From assembly GCF_033807575.1 (NCBI RefSeq), contig NC_084705.1, forward strand, positions 16,672,019 to 16,736,018: a stretch of DNA of 64,000 bases. The letters run 5' to 3'. A model generated the notes under the pieces. The model was not told where the DNA came from and made no database searches. It saw only the letters and a list, made by a program, of their open reading frames with translations. A program made the translations under genes and the position numbers. The stretch comes from Cydia pomonella. Taxonomy: Eukaryota > Arthropoda > Insecta > Lepidoptera > Tortricidae. Every line of letters starts with the position of its first letter. Positions within the stretch are counted from its first letter, which is position 1. Below, piece by piece: positions 58,981-64,000 of the stretch.

Positions 58981-59466
58981 ATGACATGCATGATTGATGT
59001 GGAGGAATTTCGATGTTTTAAAATGGAACTTCAGGCAAAATTAGAAATAACCAAAATTCGTCAAGGAAATGCCAATTACGGTAAGATATAAAACAAATAA
59101 TAGTTATTATTTTTAAAACCATAAAAAGGTCATGTTTATTTATGTTAGGTACCTGTTTATTTTACAGAGCCCAATTTATGCTGCTGTCTGCTAAATTTTC
59201 GTGAGAGGTGCCTGAAGGTGATGTTCAAACGAAAACACTTTTTAGATTTTGAAGATTGTTGGGAAGAAGTAATGGAGGTATTTCGAAAACACCAAGAAAA
59301 GGGCCTTCGTTACAATAAAGACCTAAGAGATGATAATTGCACATGTGTTACACAGCCATCACATTTAAGAAAACAACTATTGAAGATACCTCCACAAGTA
59401 TTTGAAACATTTTGGTTTGAGGCTGTAAATAAAATTGAAAAATATGCAGACGATTTTAGTAAATAA
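58981..59466 (+). CDS. uncharacterised 132-aa accessory ORF of the hAT element, two exons
   Basis: Exon 1 is 58981-59080 (donor GTAAGA) and exon 2 is 59168-59466 (acceptor TTTTACAG). The phase matches (33 codons plus one base, then two), giving 132 residues with no internal stop. The protein is soluble-looking and charged, with Cys at 3, 12, 38-40, 48, 64, 91 and 93, an aromatic/acidic stretch FLDFEDCWEEVMEVF (58-72) and a C-terminal segment VFETFWFEAVNKIEKYADDF. It has no signal peptide or membrane segment. I recognise no domain. It lies 444 bp upstream of the transposase on the same strand, inside the transposon ends, so it probably belongs to the element. A role in DNA binding or in helping or restraining the transposase is a guess. 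The alternative is a captured host gene fragment or the 5' part of a longer spliced transposase transcript. Confidence 0.6.
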
Positions 59467-59910
59467 TGTTTTCCCGTCGTATTTTATGGAAATTATTCGT
59501 GCCTTGTCAACTATTTCAGGGAGAGTCCTAAAGCAAATTAAAATAGATAGGGTAAATTTTATTAATTTTCATCAATATACGATAGTAAAGTAAGTATAAT
59601 TCATTACACCTGTACCTGTACTCGAACTTGAAGATTTTCCCGCAGTGAACGTGTTAAATAAACACTTCAGATACCAGATTATAATTCCCAAGGAAGTGTA
59701 CAGAGTACAGATGTAGTGCATAATGTTTTTGAATCGTCTCTGCCGCTATAATTGTGTTATCAGACCTATTTAGATAACGTTGAAGAGGTCCTACTAAAAT
59801 ATTATAATATGCCTCACTGACAATGTCAATTGAACTTGACAAATGTAACTACACTTCAGCGGGTTTACAATCCAATAGTCCAATTTATAAATCCATCCCA
59901 TAACTCCACT

Positions 59911-61914
59911 ATGGATTTGGATTCACCAGCTGTCGGCGAAGAAACATCAGCCTCAAGTTCCGAATCTGAAATTTTATTTGATGGTACGTTTTTTTCCAAA
60001 ATTACGTCTAAAACAACAAATTCGTCCACTGTGGCAGCGTGCGTGAAATGTTTACCATTAAACGTTGAAGTAAAAGGCTATAAAAAATGCTCTTCCAACT
60101 TCATTAAACACCTGAAGAGAAAACATGGACCTGACTGTGTTGAAGAATACAAATCATATTGCATACAGAAGAAAAGAAAAAAGCCGCAATCAACATCAGT
60201 TCAAAATCGTCAAGTGCTTAAAACTAGCAGCTCTTACTCTCAAGAAGAGTTTGATAGCGACGTAGTAAAATTTTTTTTACATTCGATGATACCACTCAGT
60301 TGTGTAGAAGATCCACATTTCATTCGAATCTTAAAGAGACTGCATGTCGACAGTTTGGGATTGACTATTATGAGTCGTACAACTTTGACCCGTCGTATAA
60401 ATCAACATTATGATGATCAAGTTAAAGTAATTAAAGATTTAATGAGCAGGGTAAATTTTATCTGTGCAACTGCAGATATCTGGTCCAGCCGGAAAAGAAG
60501 TTTTTTAGGCCTGACGGCACATTGGATCGATCCTGATACTTTTCTAAGATCATCGAGGGCATTGGCATGTCGGAGATTCCCGGGAGTGCATAATTATGAA
60601 CGCATAACTAATCTACTAAGAGACATTTTACATGAATTTGACTTAGATTTGCCTAAGATTGTTGCTATTACTACAGATAATGGTAGCAATTTTGTTAAGG
60701 CTTTTAAAGAATTCGGAGTTCACCCAGGTAGCATAGAAACAAATGACAATTGTGAGACCGTTTCTAATGTCTCTAATGATGATATCGAAGAAGAGCCCTT
60801 GATGATTTCAGATTCAAATAAAGGTTGTATTGACTTTTTAAATGATCATGCACTGCTACCGTATCATATGCGATGCTGTTCCCATACTTTGAATCTGATA
60901 GCCACAACAGATTTAAAACATTTACTTACCACTGACACTGCTCTGTCCAACATTCATAAGAGTGTAATAGATAAATGTAATCGTCTTTGGAAAATGGCGA
61001 ATCGTCCCAAAAGCTCTGAAATCATCCAAAATATATTGGGACATAATCTTAGTCGACCAGGCGAAACTCGTTGGAACAGTATGTATGATGCCCTAAAGCA
61101 AATTTTATCGATTAAAGAAAAAAACAGTGTTCTACATGAAGGGCTCGGTTTGGAAAATCCGCTGCGTAATACAGATTTCAATTATATAGAAGAATATCTG
61201 TCTTGTTTGAAACCCGTAGCAGCAGTACTGGATATTCTTCAAGGAGAAAATAATACCTATTACGGTTTATTGCTACCAACACTACTGATGCTTAAAAAAA
61301 AAGTACATGCCCTACAGCAAAACAATTATCAATATTGTAAACCAATTGCGGTTCAATTATTAAAACAAGTGCAGAGTCGTTTCGACGATTTATTGAAACT
61401 TACAGGACCTGCAGCAGAAAAAGCAATTATCGCCGCTCACAGCTATCCCAGGTTCAAGAACTCATGGTACCAATGCGTGGATTCCGAACATCACGCTAGG
61501 TTAAAAAATATGTTTTTGACGGCTGTATCGGAGGAATCTCAACATCATTCAAATATCGAGCCTGAGATATTTCAACATACACATGACTTTGATGACGCGT
61601 TTTACGATTTCAGTAATTCAAATAGTGACAGCAACACTAGCGGCGGCAGCGGCGGACACTCAATCAGAGCAGAATATTGTATATTAGGATATCTATCAGA
61701 TACATCACGGTCATTAGATATCCTGAACAAATATCCTGAGATAAAAAAAGTTTTTCTGAAGTATAATACACCTCTGACCTCTTCAGCTCCCGTAGAACGA
61801 CTGTTCTCTTATGCGACTATGACAAATACTCCAAAAAGCAACCGATTAACAGACGAGAACTTTGAGCGACGAGTTATATTAAAAGCCAACTTGAATAATG
61901 AAAAACATTCTTAA
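59911..61914 (+). CDS. hAT transposase with N-terminal BED zinc finger, 667 aa
   Basis: The ATG at 59911 (CCACTATGG context) opens an uninterrupted 667-codon frame. A BED-type zinc finger at about 25-75 has C44, C47, H67 and H72. The RNase H-like catalytic core shows D189 (TADIWSS), D256 (TTDNGSN), a CxxH motif (C322, H325 in RCCSHTLNL), RW at 387-388 (GETRWNSM) and E629 in the C-terminal dimerisation region (SSAPVERLFSYA). The D-D distance of 67 matches hAT enzymes such as Hermes. An acidic/Ser-Gly linker (SNSDSNTSGGSGG, around 570-585) precedes the C-terminal domain. hAT transposases excise the element through hairpins on flanking DNA and insert with 8-bp duplications in the nucleus. AATAAA follows at 62057. 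Domestication is an alternative, but the matching element ends and target duplication argue for a transposon. Confidence 0.9.
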   Translation: MDLDSPAVGEETSASSSESEILFDGTFFSKITSKTTNSSTVAACVKCLPLNVEVKGYKKCSSNFIKHLKRKHGPDCVEEYKSYCIQKKRKKPQSTSVQNRQVLKTSSSYSQEEFDSDVVKFFLHSMIPLSCVEDPHFIRILKRLHVDSLGLTIMSRTTLTRRINQHYDDQVKVIKDLMSRVNFICATADIWSSRKRSFLGLTAHWIDPDTFLRSSRALACRRFPGVHNYERITNLLRDILHEFDLDLPKIVAITTDNGSNFVKAFKEFGVHPGSIETNDNCETVSNVSNDDIEEEPLMISDSNKGCIDFLNDHALLPYHMRCCSHTLNLIATTDLKHLLTTDTALSNIHKSVIDKCNRLWKMANRPKSSEIIQNILGHNLSRPGETRWNSMYDALKQILSIKEKNSVLHEGLGLENPLRNTDFNYIEEYLSCLKPVAAVLDILQGENNTYYGLLLPTLLMLKKKVHALQQNNYQYCKPIAVQLLKQVQSRFDDLLKLTGPAAEKAIIAAHSYPRFKNSWYQCVDSEHHARLKNMFLTAVSEESQHHSNIEPEIFQHTHDFDDAFYDFSNSNSDSNTSGGSGGHSIRAEYCILGYLSDTSRSLDILNKYPEIKKVFLKYNTPLTSSAPVERLFSYATMTNTPKSNRLTDENFERRVILKANLNNEKHS

Positions 61915-62014
61915 ATCTAAGAAATAATTCACTTAGCTTTGTACCTGACCGATAATTCATATTGTCAATTGTGTCTGGACCCACCTCACTCTTTTGTAAT
62001 GAAAGATATTGTAC

Positions 62015-62149
62015 AGTCGAGTTCATAAATATATGAGTATTGCCAGGGCTTCACAAATAAATGTACATGGGAAAGTTCATCATTCATAATTATACTTTAG
62101 GAAAACCTTTTTTTTATGGAAAATGCTCATATATTTATGAACTCGACTG
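62015..62149. repeat. inverted repeat inside the hAT 3' region
   Basis: 62015-62041 (AGTCGAGTTCATAAATATAT start) is inverted at 62123-62149 with one mismatch. It is probably a small MITE that landed in the transposon, or part of its 3' region. Confidence 0.75.
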
Positions 62150-62430
62150 CAAGTACAGTCAAGGCGTTACCGTTGCCGTTACCCACTAAAGGGTTAAACG
62201 ATAAATTTTAAAGCCGTACTTAATTTTAATTACGCATATTTAATTTAAAGCTTAAGTAATAGCGACAAGTTTATTTTAATTTTATTTAGTTGAGTACAAT
62301 AAATAAAACTAATATTTATGATTGAAGAAACTATTTTTATTTCATACATGTTGTGTGATGGATGTGGAATCAGGAATATCTTGAGTTTCTTTGAGCAATC
62401 CTTTTTTTCTCGCCGAGATTTGTATAGTGT

Positions 62431-62776
62431 TTTCTCAAAAATTCGCATACTTAAGTAGAGTCCGAATTTAGGGTCCATTTTGAAATCTAAGATGGCGGCA
62501 CGTTTTTAGGGTCACGCAAGTCAACCAGGAACCCTTAGGTCGGCCTTACACATTGTGAATCATAATTCATATTATGAGTTCAGAATGCACGGACGGAATT
62601 GCATAAAATATACCTATATTACCTATCCATTTTGTATACGAATTAGTCGAAAACGAGTATAATAAAGAATATTGCAAAAAAATTTGCTGCCATCTTGGAT
62701 CTTAAAATTGACCCTAAATTCGGATGCCACGTATGCGAATCAGTCAACACGATATTTAATTGTATGTTTGAGAAAA
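62431..62776. repeat. imperfect ~350-bp foldback inside the hAT 3' region
   Basis: GTTTTCTCAAAAATTCGCAT and CCGAATTTAGGGTCCATTTT at the left pair with AAAATTGACCCTAAATTCGG and GTTTGAGAAAAC at the right; both arms contain a TAAGATGGCGGCA / TGCTGCCATCTTGG block. Likely a nested foldback element. Confidence 0.6.
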
Positions 62777-63252
62777 CTTCGTTTAAAAGACACTTAACAT
62801 ATAGAAGTAATCTGGAAGTAATCAAGTCAACAATTCCAGTAATTTGCAATCGACAATGATTCCCAATTATTAGTAATGGTAATATTTGTATAGATGATTA
62901 CTGATTCCATAATATGTAATGGTAATTTACCGTTTCACTTGATTACATTACAAGTAATCTGACACCTAGTAGTAGATTACAAAGTAAAATCAAGTAATCG
63001 TGGAATCAGGAATCGATTACGATTTGCCCATCTCTGAATTGGAGTCTACAAAAATGACCAATTCATAGAAAATATGACCTAGAAACTAGTTCACTTTTAT
63101 AAAACTCAATTTTGCCCGAGATTGTACTTAGGCGAATACCTAAGGGAGCTAAGTGTATTGATCTTGAATAATTAGTTGGCTAATATATGACTCCAACATG
63201 ATATTGATATGGACATTTACATCATAACTATTATACCTAGTTGGTTACTAAA

Positions 63253-63522
63253 TTCTGTTACTCGATTTCTTTCTTTCTTCCTAGCGTTGTCCCAGCATAT
63301 TGCCACGGCTCAATGGAGCCTGGGGTCCGCTTTGACAACTAATCCCAAGATTTGGCGTAGGCACTAGTTTTTACGAAAGCCACTGCCATCTGACCTTCCA
63401 ACTCAGAGGGTAAAACTAAGCCTTGTTGGGATTAGTCCAGTTTCCTCACGATGTTTTCCTTCACCGAAAAGCGATTGGTAAATATCAAATGATATCTGTT
63501 CTGAAGTTCTGTTACTCGATTT
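63253..63522 (-). mobile_element. 5'-truncated retroposon tail with 16-bp TSD
   Basis: TTCTGTTACTCGATTT is duplicated exactly at 63253-63268 and 63507-63522. Between them lies a minus-strand repeat ending in a GAAAGAAA-type tail (CTTTCTTTCTTCC on the plus strand) with body blocks CACTAGTTTTTACGAAAG and TTTCCTTCACCGAAAAG, which I know as a common lepidopteran SINE/LINE 3' body. The 5' head is missing, as after incomplete reverse transcription. Confidence 0.8.
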
Positions 63523-63779
63523 GCAACCTCTTTATTTCCGTTAAAACAAATGCTACCGAAAAAATAAAAAATGACATAATGTGGTGGATTTGTGAGCTAT
63601 AATTATATACCACACATAACGCTTATCTCGTCGTATCTATAATGAATTGGGGCCTAAAAGAGAATCGTATTCCAATTTTTTGAAACGCTTGTATTACTTT
63701 CTATATTAGCTAAAAGTTGCCTTAAAATTCAGCTTTTATACTAAAAACGGCTTTAAATATGTTAAATTAACAAAATATA

Positions 63780-64000
63780 TTTTGACAGATGCTTTCGCGC
63801 CCAAAACGCTCTTTGAAAATTGTGTGACGTCACAGTTTATGGTTTGACACATAACTACATACACACGTAGAAGATACGAACTGTCAACTGATATTTGTCA
63901 TTTGTTGTTAATCGCCTAACTGTCAACAGTGTCAATCCGAGAGTTGTGACGTCATCAGAATCTTCAATGACGTTTCGAGTTTGGTCACGTGACGTGTGCC
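63780..64000. repeat. dispersed repeat with two CRE-like sites, cut by window end
   Basis: The segment includes GAAAATTGTGTGACGTCACA and ATCCGAGAGTTGTGACGTCA. TGACGTCA occurs at 63825-63832 and 63947-63954, with TCACGTGACG near the end. It resembles a lepidopteran repeat from memory. Whether the sites are used as regulatory elements cannot be told from sequence. Confidence 0.4.

Larger units (their letters stand above)
58599..63044 (+). mobile_element. 4.43-kb hAT transposon, apparently intact, 8-bp TSD
   Basis: The left end CAGAGTTGGACGTAATCGAT (58607) corresponds to the inverted right end CAGAGATGGGCAAATCGTAA (63036 inward), sharing CAGAG and GTAATCGATTCC. CAGAG is a classic hAT terminus. 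AATTGGAG is duplicated at 58599-58606 and 63037-63044, the expected 8-bp target duplication. Inside are a spliced 132-aa ORF (58981-59466) and an open transposase gene (59911-61914), both on the plus strand. Both subterminal regions are rich in GTAATC motifs in either orientation. Two smaller inverted repeats (62015-62149 and 62431-62776) lie in the 3' part. This is the only element in the window that looks potentially autonomous. Confidence 0.9.

Noticed and set aside
59830..59910. upstream TTG start for the hAT transposase (694 codons)
   Set aside because: TTG is not a usual eukaryotic start; ATG at 59911 has a suitable context and precedes the BED finger.

Overview
This window looks like a repeat-rich stretch of a moth or butterfly (Lepidoptera) nuclear genome. 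The DNA is AT-rich, coding sequence is sparse and split by GT-AG introns, and almost all recognisable sequence is transposable-element material. It includes tRNA-derived SINEs, 5'-truncated non-LTR retrotransposons, mariner-type and hAT DNA transposons, many inverted-repeat (foldback/MITE) elements, and dispersed repeats of a kind I know from lepidopteran genomes (for example the family beginning AGGGTTCCGTAGCC). There are no prokaryotic operons, rRNA genes or CRISPR arrays. The lineage call is inference from repeat content.

Layout. 1-3 kb: one well-supported host gene, a small secreted Kunitz-domain protein in two exons. 3-13 kb: non-coding DNA with MITEs and hairpins. 13.5-15 kb: a long open reverse-transcriptase fragment of a CR1/L2-like LINE. 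16-21 kb: a possible large inverted-repeat element, on whose minus strand lies a spliced but broken THAP zinc-finger gene. 21-29 kb: LINE fragments, SINE pieces, a foldback element carrying three later insertions, and an internally deleted Tc1/mariner-like element with a decayed DUF4817-type helix-turn-helix gene. 30-31 kb: a 1.1-kb long-inverted-repeat element with an 8-bp target duplication. 35-40 kb: further inverted-repeat elements and a degenerate tandem array that flips orientation. 42.6-45.3 kb: a 120-bp satellite with a 600-bp higher-order repeat ending in inverted units, followed by a ~106-bp hairpin tandem repeat. 49.4-54.4 kb: a decayed jockey-like LINE split by three insertions, one of which (a mariner) is itself split by another LINE. 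55-58 kb: a complete SINE and a MITE. 58.6-63.0 kb: the best-preserved mobile element, a 4.43-kb hAT transposon with matching ends, a perfect 8-bp target duplication, an open 667-aa transposase and a second spliced 132-aa ORF I do not recognise. 63.3-64 kb: a retroposon tail with a 16-bp target duplication and a repeat with two TGACGTCA sites.

The genes do not form a pathway. The sequence records successive transposition: hAT, mariner and Tc1-like elements move by their own transposases, SINEs and truncated LINEs by LINE machinery, and inverted-repeat elements presumably by transposases encoded elsewhere. The most interesting unit is the hAT element, because both ORFs are open and its ends look intact. 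Next are the two satellite-like arrays that each run head-to-tail and then flip, resembling Drosophila Foldback elements.
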